NCBI RefSeq assembly: GCF_004346205.1
Contig: NZ_SMAM01000001.1
Span: 371,026-435,025, forward strand
Source: Bibersteinia trehalosi
Lineage (GTDB): Bacteria > Pseudomonadota > Gammaproteobacteria > Enterobacterales > Pasteurellaceae
Direction of reading: 5' to 3'
DNA: 64,000 nt
The translations under genes and the position numbers were made by a program. The notes beneath the pieces are model-generated. The model had not been told where the DNA came from, made no database searches, and saw only the letters and a list, made by a program, of their open reading frames with translations. Position 1 is the stretch's first letter; each line of letters starts with the position of its first letter. Shown piece by piece: positions 10,148 to 18,302 of the stretch.

Positions 10148-10912
10148 ATGGAGTTTAGTTTCGACATTATTGCGCTTTTGTTCATCGCTGCTTTTGTTTC
10201 AGGTTTTATTGATGCAATTGCCGGTGGTGGAGGCTTAATTACTATTCCTGCCTTACTCTCAGTCGGCATTCCTCCCGCGATGGCATTGGGGACAAATAAG
10301 TTGCAAGCCTGTGGTGGTTCTTTTTCTGCTGCACTGTACTTTATACGCCATCGACAAGTCGAAATTAAGCATTTAGGGAAATTAATTGCTTTGACATTTG
10401 TGGGGGCTGCGCTTGGGGCAATTACCGTCCAGCTCATCGATATTAGTCTGCTAAAATCTGCACTCCCCTTTTTAATTTTAATTTTGGCAGTTTATTTCTT
10501 ATTTAGTCCATCCATTAGTGATCAAGACAGCAAACAGCGGATCAGCTACACACTATTTGCCTTCACTGCTGCAATAGGCATTGGTTTCTACGATGGTTTA
10601 TTAGGGCCTGCAACGGGTTCATTTTTCACTCTTGCTTTTGTTTTATTGTTAGGTTTCAACCTGACTAAGGCAGTTGCACACACAAAAGTATTAAACTTTA
10701 CCTCAAACTTTGCCGCACTTGTCTTTTTTATATTAGGTGGTGTTGTGCTATGGAAGATCGGTTTGATTATGCTCGTTGGTCAATTTATCGGTGGTAACCT
10801 TGGTGCAAAAATGGCGATCACAAAGGGCAAACAGCTGATCAAACCGCTTATTGTTACTATGTCATTCCTTATGGTGGCAAAAATGTTATGGGAACAAGGA
10901 TATTTTGCTTAG
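10148..10912 (+). CDS. TSUP/TauE-SafE family membrane exporter
   Basis: 254-residue inner-membrane protein with about eight hydrophobic segments. The first, with FVSGFIDAIAGGGGLITIPALL, carries the typical glycine-rich TSUP motif, and its internal repeat begins around IGFYDGLLGPATGSFF. Relatives of the YfcA group move small sulfonates or sulfite-like anions; the substrate here is unknown. AGGAG is seven bases before the ATG, just after the proB stop. Confidence 0.88.
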   Translation: MEFSFDIIALLFIAAFVSGFIDAIAGGGGLITIPALLSVGIPPAMALGTNKLQACGGSFSAALYFIRHRQVEIKHLGKLIALTFVGAALGAITVQLIDISLLKSALPFLILILAVYFLFSPSISDQDSKQRISYTLFAFTAAIGIGFYDGLLGPATGSFFTLAFVLLLGFNLTKAVAHTKVLNFTSNFAALVFFILGGVVLWKIGLIMLVGQFIGGNLGAKMAITKGKQLIKPLIVTMSFLMVAKMLWEQGYFA

Positions 10913-10986
10913 CGATAATCACCCTTTAATTTGCATTACTGCAGCCCATAGCAAGCGGTCTCTTTAATCTAAAATTTTACAAAATT

Positions 10987-11622
10987 ATGAACAAACAAAA
11001 ACGTATCGAAATTCTTACCCGTTTGCGTGCTCAAAATCCACACCCAACGACAGAATTAATCTATCATTCTCCATTCGAACTATTGATTGCCGTGATTCTC
11101 TCTGCCCAAGCTACCGATGTTGGTGTGAACAAAGCAACGGCAAAACTTTTTCCTATCGCCAATACTCCCCAAGCAATTTTAGCGCTAGGCGTAGAGGGTT
11201 TAAAAGAATATATCAAGACTATCGGTTTATTTAATAGTAAGGCAGAGAATATTATCAAAACTTGCCGTGATCTAATTGAAAAACACAATGGTGAAGTACC
11301 TCAAACACGTGAAGAATTAGAAGCTCTCGCTGGTGTAGGCAGGAAAACGGCAAATGTGGTTCTTAACACGGCATTTGGGCAACCAACTATTGCCGTAGAT
11401 ACACATATCTTTCGTGTTTCGAATCGGACTAATTTTGCGCCAGGTAAGGATGTCGTAAAAGTTGAAGAGAAACTACTTAAAGTTGTACCCAATGAATTTA
11501 AAGTCGATGTGCATCACTGGCTAATTCTGCATGGGCGCTATACTTGCATTGCACGAAAACCTCGCTGTAATTCTTGTATTATCGAAGATTTATGTGAATA
11601 TAAACAAAAAACCGATATGTAA
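10987..11622 (+). CDS. nth: Endonuclease III (DNA glycosylase/AP lyase)
   Basis: Base-excision repair enzyme that removes oxidised pyrimidines and nicks abasic sites. 211 residues. The helix-hairpin-helix LAGVGRKTANVVL carries the catalytic lysine, and VDTHIFRV the catalytic aspartate. The [4Fe-4S] cluster cysteines are in the C-terminal pattern CIARKPRCNSCIIEDLC. It is monocistronic or the last gene of the proB transcript, and ends at a strong hairpin. Confidence 0.97.
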   Translation: MNKQKRIEILTRLRAQNPHPTTELIYHSPFELLIAVILSAQATDVGVNKATAKLFPIANTPQAILALGVEGLKEYIKTIGLFNSKAENIIKTCRDLIEKHNGEVPQTREELEALAGVGRKTANVVLNTAFGQPTIAVDTHIFRVSNRTNFAPGKDVVKVEEKLLKVVPNEFKVDVHHWLILHGRYTCIARKPRCNSCIIEDLCEYKQKTDM

Positions 11623-11656
11623 AAAGAGGCTGAACATTTATGTGTTCAGCCTCTTT
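11623..11656. terminator. Bidirectional terminator nth/torZ
   Basis: 14-bp stem (11623-11636 with 11643-11656; core GAGGCTGAACA) around a 6-nt loop, flanked by A and T tracts. It serves converging nth and torZ. Confidence 0.85.
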
Positions 11657-11702
11657 CATATAGATTAAGATCGACTATTCATTTAAAACTAAGCGAAGTA
11701 GC

Positions 11703-14174
11703 CTAGCCTTCAATAAACTTCGGCGCGGTAAATACCGTTACTTCTGGTACTTCACCTTGGAATTTTTCTACCTGTACAATTGCAGTATTTGGTGAATTGC
11801 CCTGAGCCAATTTTGATGTTCCTTCATCACGGGTCAGCACATTCGGGTTACCAAATTTACATAACGGTTGCTCAGATTGCCCTAAATCTGCTGGGTCGTA
11901 CCATGCCCCCTCATGTAAACAAACCGTACCTTTGATAATGCCATCTGTTACCACTGCACCAGCAAGCACTTGTCCACGACTGTTAAAGATACGTACCACA
12001 TCACCATCTGCGATACCACGAGCTGCCGCATCTTCTTTATGGATTAAGACTGGCTCACGACCAGCTACAGTGTATTTATCACGCAATGAGGTATGGCAAA
12101 GCTGACTGTGTAAGCGGTAGTATGGGTGTGGAGTGACTAACGCAAGCGGAGCTGCTTCAGTAACATTACCTGCATACTCATCTGGCACAAACCAAGTTGG
12201 GTGGCCTTTACAGTCATCATAATTCATTTTAGCGACGACATCAGAGAAGATCTCAATTTTACCTGATGGTGTGCCTAATGGATTGAGTAGCGGATCATTG
12301 CGGAACTCTTCATAGCGCACCCATTTTTTCGCAGCCTCTTTTACTGGGAAGGTGACAGGTTTATTTTCTTCCCAGAATTTTTCAAAGCGTGGCATATTCA
12401 CACGATTTTTACGAGCAGCATCAAAGGCAGTTTGGTAGAAACCTTGTAACCACTGCATTTCCGTTTTACCTTCGGTGAATTTATCAGCCACACCTGCACG
12501 TTTGGCTAATTCTGTGAAAATATCGTAATCACTTTTCGCTTCAAATTGTGGCTCAACAACCTGTTTCATTGGGAAGATATACATCATTGAGTAGTCGCCT
12601 GACATGGTAATGTCGTTACGTTCATAGCTAGTTGTAACTGGCAATACAATGTCCGCCATACGAGCTGTTGGTGTCCAGTTCACTTCATTTACAATGATAG
12701 TATCTGGTTTTTGCCACGCTTTCACTTGTTTGTTGGTATCTTGCAAGTGAGTGAATGGGTTACCGCCGGCCCAGTAGATTAGTTTAATTTCTGGGTAAGT
12801 AATTTCTGTACCGTTATATTGAATAGTTTTACCAGGATAAAGCAACGCATCCGCCACACGTGCAACTGGGAAAGAGAATTTAGACGCATCATCTAACCAA
12901 GATTTTTCACCTGCTTCGGCAGCCGTTGCGGTAATTGCACCCACAATACCACCTGTCGCACTTGGTACACCACCATTTGCATAGTGATAACTGAAACCAA
13001 AACCACCACCCGGTAAACCAATTTGACCGAGCATTGAAGCAAGGGTCACTAACATCCAGTGAGTTTGTTCACCATGACGTTGGCGTTGCATACCCCAACC
13101 GCCCATTAACATTGTGCGTTTAGCAGAGAAATCTGCAGCTAATTGTTTAATGGTTTCTGCTGGTACACCTGTAATGTTTGCCGCCCAATCAGCATCTTTT
13201 GGCTGATTATCTTCTTTGCCTAATAAATAGTTTTCAAATTGCTCAAAGCCTTTGGTGTATTTTTTTAAGAATTCCTGATCGTGTTTACCTGTGGTTACTA
13301 ATGTATGAGCAATCCCCATCATTAATGCAACGTCTGTTGCCGCACGGGTTGGAATCCACTCTGCATTTAAGAATTGGCAGGTTTCACTTTTCACTGGATC
13401 AATACAGATCACACGTTTACCACTCTCTTTGAGTTTTTTCAGGTATTCAATCCCGTGTTGGTCGGTTGATGTCCATGCATTACGCAAGGTTAAAAGCGGA
13501 TTTGCCGCCCAAAATACTACAATTTCGCTGTTTTCTAACACCACTTCCCAGCTCGTTTGCTGTTCATACACTTCGATCGTACCTAACACGTGTGGCATAA
13601 TCACCTGAGCTGCCCCAGTAGATAAGTCGCCTTTTACCCCCACGAAGCCACCAGTTAAGTTTAAGTAACGGTGTAATAAAGTACGAGCAGCATGTAATGC
13701 ACCAGAACTATACCAGCCGTATGAACCTGCGAAAATACCGCTTGCACCGTGTTGATCGGTAACACGCTTCACTTCGCCAGCCACTAAATCTAATGCTTTA
13801 TCCCAAGAGACACGCACCCATTCATCACGACCACGCAAGGTGGTATCTTTATTGCCTTCCAAGTAGCCTTTACGCACCATTGGATATTTCACACGGGCTT
13901 CACTATAAAGCTGATCAGGAACAACGGTTTGTAATTCGTTTTCAATGCTCATTGGCATTGCCGGCCCCGATTTCACCGCTTTACCGTCTTCCACAACAAC
14001 CCCGATAGGTCCCCAGTGTGCAGCGGTCATCACCGTTTTACTTTCAGAGGCTTGCGCTGGCGCAGACACTACCGAGCCAACAACACCACCGCCAAGCGAT
14101 ACACCAGCTGCACCAAGTGTTGTATTTTTTAAGAAATCACGACGTTTGAGATTGATTTGGTCTTGTTTTTTCAT
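11703..14174 (-). CDS. torZ: Tat-exported molybdoenzyme, TorZ/BisC/MtsZ-type N- or S-oxide reductase
   Basis: Periplasmic molybdopterin-guanine-dinucleotide reductase of the DMSO-reductase family, 823 residues. ATG 14174 follows TGAGGTG and begins a twin-arginine signal (RRDFLKN, then a hydrophobic stretch to about residue 40). The active-site region SYGWYSSGALH fits the serine-ligated TorA/BisC subgroup, and there is no N-terminal iron-sulfur cysteine set. Electrons would come from TorY (16928-18043). In H. influenzae the corresponding enzyme (MtsZ) has been reported to reduce methionine sulfoxide; TMAO or biotin sulfoxide are alternatives. Here two methionine-synthesis genes separate it from torY. 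Confidence 0.9.
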   Translation of the reverse strand: MKKQDQINLKRRDFLKNTTLGAAGVSLGGGVVGSVVSAPAQASESKTVMTAAHWGPIGVVVEDGKAVKSGPAMPMSIENELQTVVPDQLYSEARVKYPMVRKGYLEGNKDTTLRGRDEWVRVSWDKALDLVAGEVKRVTDQHGASGIFAGSYGWYSSGALHAARTLLHRYLNLTGGFVGVKGDLSTGAAQVIMPHVLGTIEVYEQQTSWEVVLENSEIVVFWAANPLLTLRNAWTSTDQHGIEYLKKLKESGKRVICIDPVKSETCQFLNAEWIPTRAATDVALMMGIAHTLVTTGKHDQEFLKKYTKGFEQFENYLLGKEDNQPKDADWAANITGVPAETIKQLAADFSAKRTMLMGGWGMQRQRHGEQTHWMLVTLASMLGQIGLPGGGFGFSYHYANGGVPSATGGIVGAITATAAEAGEKSWLDDASKFSFPVARVADALLYPGKTIQYNGTEITYPEIKLIYWAGGNPFTHLQDTNKQVKAWQKPDTIIVNEVNWTPTARMADIVLPVTTSYERNDITMSGDYSMMYIFPMKQVVEPQFEAKSDYDIFTELAKRAGVADKFTEGKTEMQWLQGFYQTAFDAARKNRVNMPRFEKFWEENKPVTFPVKEAAKKWVRYEEFRNDPLLNPLGTPSGKIEIFSDVVAKMNYDDCKGHPTWFVPDEYAGNVTEAAPLALVTPHPYYRLHSQLCHTSLRDKYTVAGREPVLIHKEDAAARGIADGDVVRIFNSRGQVLAGAVVTDGIIKGTVCLHEGAWYDPADLGQSEQPLCKFGNPNVLTRDEGTSKLAQGNSPNTAIVQVEKFQGEVPEVTVFTAPKFIEG

Positions 14175-14245
14175 AAAACACCTCATTTGAGAGAGTTCAC
14201 AAGATTTGCAAAAAAGACGGGAAAAGTTGCCGCTTGTCATACAAA

Positions 14246-14296
14246 CGTAGGGGCATGATGCTCACGCCCACGGGCGTACGCAGTACGCCCCTACAG
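14246..14296. repeat. REP pair (GTAG-hairpin) upstream of torZ
   Basis: A GTAGGGGC arm starting at 14247 and GCCCCTAC ending at 14294 enclose GGGC/GCCC hairpins. This is the same unit as the REP sequences around the tyrosine transposase at 48168-48674, some 34 kb away. Confidence 0.75.
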
Positions 14297-14522
14297 TATC
14301 ACAAATTCCACAAATCATTGTGAAGTTGAAAATACGACACCTTTCTAAACAGGAGTGGCCAATCCGTTTCCAAATTAACCATTGAGTGAAATTTCACTGG
14401 CACTGCCACCATATCGAACGACTTAGGTAAACAGGCTCGGAGTCGGGAAATAAGAACTGGTCGCATTATAGTTTTCTCTCTAATAAAGCATAATACGTAA
14501 AAATACGCATTCCGAAGCAAAT

Positions 14523-14536
14523 TTGAGCAAGATCAA
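14523..14536. promoter_or_regulatory. FNR-like site upstream of torZ
   Basis: TTGAG-CAAG-ATCAA matches the FNR consensus (TTGAT-N4-ATCAA) at nine of ten positions. It is about 350 bp upstream of the torZ start. The stretch 14297-14522 holds no convincing gene, although a 73-codon minus-strand frame exists. Confidence 0.4.
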
Positions 14537-14596
14537 AGTTTATGCTATGCGATCAATGTGGCAAAAAATATGCAAAATAGACCGCTTGTATAACAA

Positions 14597-14626
14597 AAAG
14601 ACGAAAACATTGCTGTTTTCGTCTTT
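14597..14626. terminator. Terminator after mesD
   Basis: 13-bp stem AAAGACGAAAACA (14597-14609) with its complement (14614-14626) around TTGC. A-rich and T-rich flanks give function on both strands; it ends the mesX-mesD transcript. Confidence 0.85.
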
Positions 14627-14641
14627 CATCTTCAATCTTAA

Positions 14642-15673
14642 TTAACTTGCTAGCTCTGCTCTTAAAAGCTCAGCCCCTCGGCTAAGTGCGTTGAGTTTAC
14701 CTCGTGCTACTGCGCGTGAAAGCGGTGCCATGCCGCAATTGGTGCAAGGATAGAGATTTTCCACATCCACAAATTGCAACGCTTTTCGCAATGTATCGGC
14801 AACCTGTTCTGGGGTTTCAATCACATTTGTTGCCACATCGATCGCTCCCAGCATCACTTTTTTGCCACGAATTAATTCAAGTAGATCCATTGGGACTTTT
14901 GAGTTTTGGCACTCCAGTGAAATAATATCAATTTTAGATTGTTGCAGTTTAGGAAAGCTTTCTTCATATTGTCGCCATTCATTGCCTAGCGTCTGTTTCC
15001 AATCCGTATTCGCTTTAATGCCATAGCCGTAGCAGATATGCACCGCTGTCTCGCATTTTAGCCCTTCGGCAGCACGTTCTAAGGCGGCAATTCCCCAATC
15101 ATTTAATTCATCAAAGAAAACATTAAATGCAGGTTCGTCAAATTGAATAATATCTACCCCCGCCGCTTCCAATTCTTTGGCTTCTTCGTTAAGAATTTTG
15201 GCAAATTCCCACGCTAATTTTTCACGGCTTTTATAATGCCCATCAAACAAGGTATCAATCATTGTCATTGGGCCGGGTAACGCCCATTTAATCGGTTTAT
15301 CGGTATGTTGGCGTAAGAATTTAGCATCTTCAACAAATACCGATTTAGGGCGATGTACCGCCCCAACAACACTTGGTACACTCGCTTCATAGCGATTACG
15401 GATTCGTACAATTTCACGTTTAGTAAAATCCACGCCTTCTAAATGCTCAATAAAGGTTGTCACAAAATGCTGACGTGTTTGTTCACCATCACTGACAATA
15501 TCAATGCCTGCCGCAGTTTGTTCCATCAAAGAGACTAAAAGCGCATCTCTTTTTGCTTGTAACAGTTCACTGCCACTTAATTTCCATTCTGACCATAATT
15601 TTTCAGGCTCAGCAAGCCAAGCAGGTTTTGGCAAACTGCCTGCAGTAGAAGTGGGAAGAAGAATTTTACTCAT
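14642..15673 (-). CDS. mesD: Folate-independent methionine synthase MesD (MetE C-domain-like)
   Basis: 343 residues, matching only the catalytic C-terminal barrel of cobalamin-independent methionine synthase and lacking the folate-binding N-terminal half. TAGSLPKPAWL and SDGEQTRQHF are typical barrel motifs. IIQFDEPAFNV carries the substrate-binding aspartate. Zinc ligands are likely the His/Cys in HICYGYG and the Cys pair in PCTNCGMAPLSR. Paired with a DUF1852 gene (mesX), it fits the MesD family, reported to make methionine with a non-folate methyl donor and a DUF1852 partner. It lies 67 bp downstream of mesX. The exact methyl donor is unknown. Confidence 0.85.
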   Translation of the reverse strand: MSKILLPTSTAGSLPKPAWLAEPEKLWSEWKLSGSELLQAKRDALLVSLMEQTAAGIDIVSDGEQTRQHFVTTFIEHLEGVDFTKREIVRIRNRYEASVPSVVGAVHRPKSVFVEDAKFLRQHTDKPIKWALPGPMTMIDTLFDGHYKSREKLAWEFAKILNEEAKELEAAGVDIIQFDEPAFNVFFDELNDWGIAALERAAEGLKCETAVHICYGYGIKANTDWKQTLGNEWRQYEESFPKLQQSKIDIISLECQNSKVPMDLLELIRGKKVMLGAIDVATNVIETPEQVADTLRKALQFVDVENLYPCTNCGMAPLSRAVARGKLNALSRGAELLRAELAS

Positions 15674-15740
15674 TCGTTATTTTCCTATTATTGAAAACGG
15701 GTAGGAGCGAACCAATGTGTCCGCCCTATTAAATTAGTTT

Positions 15741-16718
15741 TTATTTTTCATTCACCCAAGCATCTAAAATGGCTTTAAACGGCTGAATAAAATGTGTTTG
15801 GGCATATTCACCTTGTTTAATCGCAAGCTCGGTACGCTCTACACGGTCATATTCTACTTTGGTTACCGAATAATCTTCATAATTGAGGCTGGCTTTATAT
15901 ACCTGCCCTGCCACTGAGTTGGCGTTATACACCTCAGGGCGGTAAATTTTTTGGAAGGCTTCCATTGTTGCAATCGTGCTGATCAATTCTAAATTGGTGT
16001 AATCATTAAGCAGATCTGCATTTTGATCAAAATAGAACGCATAAGGTGCAACGGATTTTGGTGGCATAAAATAGCGTACCGTTAAGCCCATTTTGGCAAA
16101 ATAGTCGTCCGTTAAAGAATAATCATCTTGACGGTATTCTACACCTAAAATTGGGTGTTCATTCGTGGTTTTTTGGTAAGTACGAGTCGTTGCTACACTT
16201 AAACAAAGCACGGGAGGTTTGTTATTTTTTGCTTTGTATTCAGGCGAATCAAGCAGATGTTTAAATAATTTACCATGTAGTTCACCATAGTTGTCAGGCA
16301 CGGTAAAATTTGGCTTATCTTTGTTAAAATCACGCAATAGCACGCTAAAATCGTAATCACGCACAAAAGAGGAAAAGTTATTGCCGATAATACCATCAAT
16401 GGTTTTACCTGTTTTATGATCAACGACATACGTTTTTAACCATTCCACACCCGGAAAAAATTCACCGTTGCCTTCCACATCAATATCCATAGAAACGATT
16501 TCTAATTTTACCGAATAGCGATCTGCGGTTGGATTATCCCAATTGGCCAAATCATTGAAACGTTTGTTAATCATTGCAATCGCATTTTGCAGATTTTGTT
16601 TACGGTTTTCACCGCGCGCTAAATTGGCAAAATTGGTGGTTAAACGAGTGCTTTGATCGGGTTGATAGTTTTCATTAAATTCAAGGGTTTGCACTCGGCA
16701 TTTAAAATAGGCTGTCAT
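15741..16718 (-). CDS. mesX: MesX (DUF1852), partner of MesD
   Basis: 325 residues with the conserved DUF1852 opening (STRLTTNFANLARGENR, NKRFNDLANWDNP). No signal peptide or membrane segment, so cytosolic. The family has no solved catalytic mechanism that I can point to; genetics in other bacteria links it to MesD-dependent methionine synthesis. It is immediately upstream of mesD, probably as a two-gene operon between the terminators at 16835-16910 and 14597-14626. Confidence 0.83.
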   Translation of the reverse strand: MTAYFKCRVQTLEFNENYQPDQSTRLTTNFANLARGENRKQNLQNAIAMINKRFNDLANWDNPTADRYSVKLEIVSMDIDVEGNGEFFPGVEWLKTYVVDHKTGKTIDGIIGNNFSSFVRDYDFSVLLRDFNKDKPNFTVPDNYGELHGKLFKHLLDSPEYKAKNNKPPVLCLSVATTRTYQKTTNEHPILGVEYRQDDYSLTDDYFAKMGLTVRYFMPPKSVAPYAFYFDQNADLLNDYTNLELISTIATMEAFQKIYRPEVYNANSVAGQVYKASLNYEDYSVTKVEYDRVERTELAIKQGEYAQTHFIQPFKAILDAWVNEK

Positions 16719-16834
16719 ATTACTTCCCTGTATTGTGTTCTGGAATAACGCCTATTCAATCATAAATTTTATGTGAAGAAAAATGAGATATTTCACATTT
16801 ATTTATGAAAACCTTTCATAATAGTATAAATAAC

Positions 16835-16876
16835 AAGCGGTTCTTTTTGCAGAATTTTTTGCAAAAAGAACCGCTT
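16835..16876. terminator. Inverted uptake-sequence hairpin between torY and mesX
   Basis: 17-bp arms (16835-16851, 16860-16876) with AAGCGGTT at the ends and an 8-nt loop; same architecture as the hairpin after acrB. Confidence 0.65.
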
Positions 16877-16880
16877 ACAA

Positions 16881-16910
16881 AAAAGCGAAAACATGGCTGT
16901 TTTCGCTTTT
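16881..16910. terminator. Terminator after torY
   Basis: AAAAGCGAAAACA (16881-16893) pairs with TGTTTTCGCTTTT (16898-16910) around TGGC. It is 18 bp beyond the torY stop, separating torY from mesX transcription. Confidence 0.85.
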
Positions 16911-16927
16911 ATCACTTAACTGACAAT

Positions 16928-18043
16928 CTAGTGTGAGCTGCCTTTAATATCTTTTGCATTACGTTGCAGATAGATTGTTACTGCACGTACATCGTCAGCA
17001 GACATTGATGTTCTGTCTTTCATTGAATTCACCACACCAATCCACTGATTTGCTGTGTAATGATCAGCACTGATCGCAGCATGGCAACCACTACAATGGG
17101 TTTCATTCAGATTATTACCAAAAGCATTTAAGGCATTAATATTTGCAGTCACGCTGTTTTTATCGGCAATAATCTCAAAGCTAATTTCTTTCCAATCAGA
17201 ATCTGTTACGCTATCGTGAACAGTATTTAATACCGTTACTTTAGCTTGTTCTTCTGCACCAAGCAACGCAACCATAATTCGCTGACCAAGCCCCGCATAC
17301 ACTACGCTTTCAGCACCAGCTTGTTGCCAGCCTTTCACGGTTGCGGTTACCTTGCCATTTTCTTCTTTCCAGTTACTCATTTCTGCAAATGGCAATAAAC
17401 GGACTTCTCCGCCTTGTTGCAGCTGAACACTGTTCATTGCCAACGAGAATAAAGTTTTATCATTTGTGCCAAATTCTGCACCATGCTTTGCGAGCTCACC
17501 TAATGCAGCAGCACTATCAACTTCAACCTCAGGCATAAAATGCGCAATCCCTTTGTGGCAATCAATACAGGTTTGATTGGTTTCCATTGCAAGTTTATGC
17601 ATTTTCTGGGCAGCTTCTTTTTGCTCAGAGAGCACCATCGCATCAAAACTATGACAAGAACGACAAGTTGCAGAATCGTTGGCCTTCATATCATCCCAAA
17701 CTTTTTGCGCCATTTCTAAGCGATGTGCTTCAAAAGCTTCCTGATCAGGAAGTTTATTGGTGACATAGGTATGCCATAAATCTTTTACCGCAAATACTTT
17801 AGTTTTAAGGTAATCAATACCTTCATGTGGAATATGACAGTCTTGGCATTCAGCTCGAATCCCTTTACGATTGGCAAAGTGTACGCTACCTTCCCATTCT
17901 TCTTTCGGGTGGCTCATAGAGTGGCAACTGACACAAAATTCTGTTGTACTGGTTTTATGCATAGCATATTGTGTGCCACCAAATAATGCAGCACCTAGCC
18001 CCACTAAGCCAAGAATTGCTAGGGACTTTTTCAATTTACTCAT
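16928..18043 (-). CDS. torY: Pentaheme c-type cytochrome TorY (NapC/NirT type)
   Basis: 371 residues, a membrane-anchored quinol dehydrogenase that feeds electrons to the periplasmic reductase TorZ. An N-terminal anchor spans about residues 7-27 (SLAILGLVGLGAALFGGTQ). Five CxxCH heme sites are visible: CVSCH, CQDCH, CRSCH and CIDCH in the N-terminal NapC-like domain, and CSGCH in the C-terminal monoheme extension that distinguishes TorC/TorY from NapC. GGAGTG precedes the start. It is separated from torZ by mesX-mesD, whereas in H. influenzae torY and torZ are adjacent. Confidence 0.94.
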   Translation of the reverse strand: MSKLKKSLAILGLVGLGAALFGGTQYAMHKTSTTEFCVSCHSMSHPKEEWEGSVHFANRKGIRAECQDCHIPHEGIDYLKTKVFAVKDLWHTYVTNKLPDQEAFEAHRLEMAQKVWDDMKANDSATCRSCHSFDAMVLSEQKEAAQKMHKLAMETNQTCIDCHKGIAHFMPEVEVDSAAALGELAKHGAEFGTNDKTLFSLAMNSVQLQQGGEVRLLPFAEMSNWKEENGKVTATVKGWQQAGAESVVYAGLGQRIMVALLGAEEQAKVTVLNTVHDSVTDSDWKEISFEIIADKNSVTANINALNAFGNNLNETHCSGCHAAISADHYTANQWIGVVNSMKDRTSMSADDVRAVTIYLQRNAKDIKGSSH

Positions 18044-18187
18044 CGAATAATCACTCCAAATAAAATACTAAGATAGGTTTTATCCTAAAATCGGCAATGA
18101 GGAGTTGTGTGGGGAATATCATTACCGATAAGGAAAGGAGACCTACAACCTGAAAGGAACTACGGTATTATTTTATTTAGGCGATAT

Positions 18188-18226
18188 AACTGCCTCAATA
18201 CGCAAACTTGCGTATTGGTGGCAGTT
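18188..18226. promoter_or_regulatory. Long palindrome upstream of torY
   Basis: Perfect inner arms CAATACGCAA (18196-18205) and TTGCGTATTG (18208-18217) with a 2-nt centre, extended by AACTGCC (18188-18194) and GGCAGTT (18220-18226). There is no T tract, so an operator is more likely than a terminator. It is a good candidate binding site for the adjacent LuxR-type regulator. Confidence 0.5.
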
Positions 18227-18239
18227 GTTCTAAAGAGAT

Positions 18240-18253
18240 TTGATAAAAATCAA
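18240..18253. promoter_or_regulatory. Perfect FNR consensus site upstream of torY
   Basis: TTGAT-AAAA-ATCAA, an exact match to the FNR box, about 200 bp before torY and immediately upstream of the long palindrome. It fits anaerobic induction of torY. Confidence 0.65.
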
Positions 18254-18302
18254 ATTTGTGTGGGTTGCAAGCGGGCTATTTTCAGCCAAAATTTGCAAAA
18301 AG

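Noticed and set aside
14175..14240. 22-codon extension of torZ
   Set aside because: The Tat signal starts properly at ATG 14174 with a good ribosome site; an upstream extension would place residues before the twin-arginine signal.
14299..14520. 73-codon minus-strand frame upstream of torZ
   Set aside because: No recognisable protein features; it lies in a regulatory gap with a REP element and FNR-like site.
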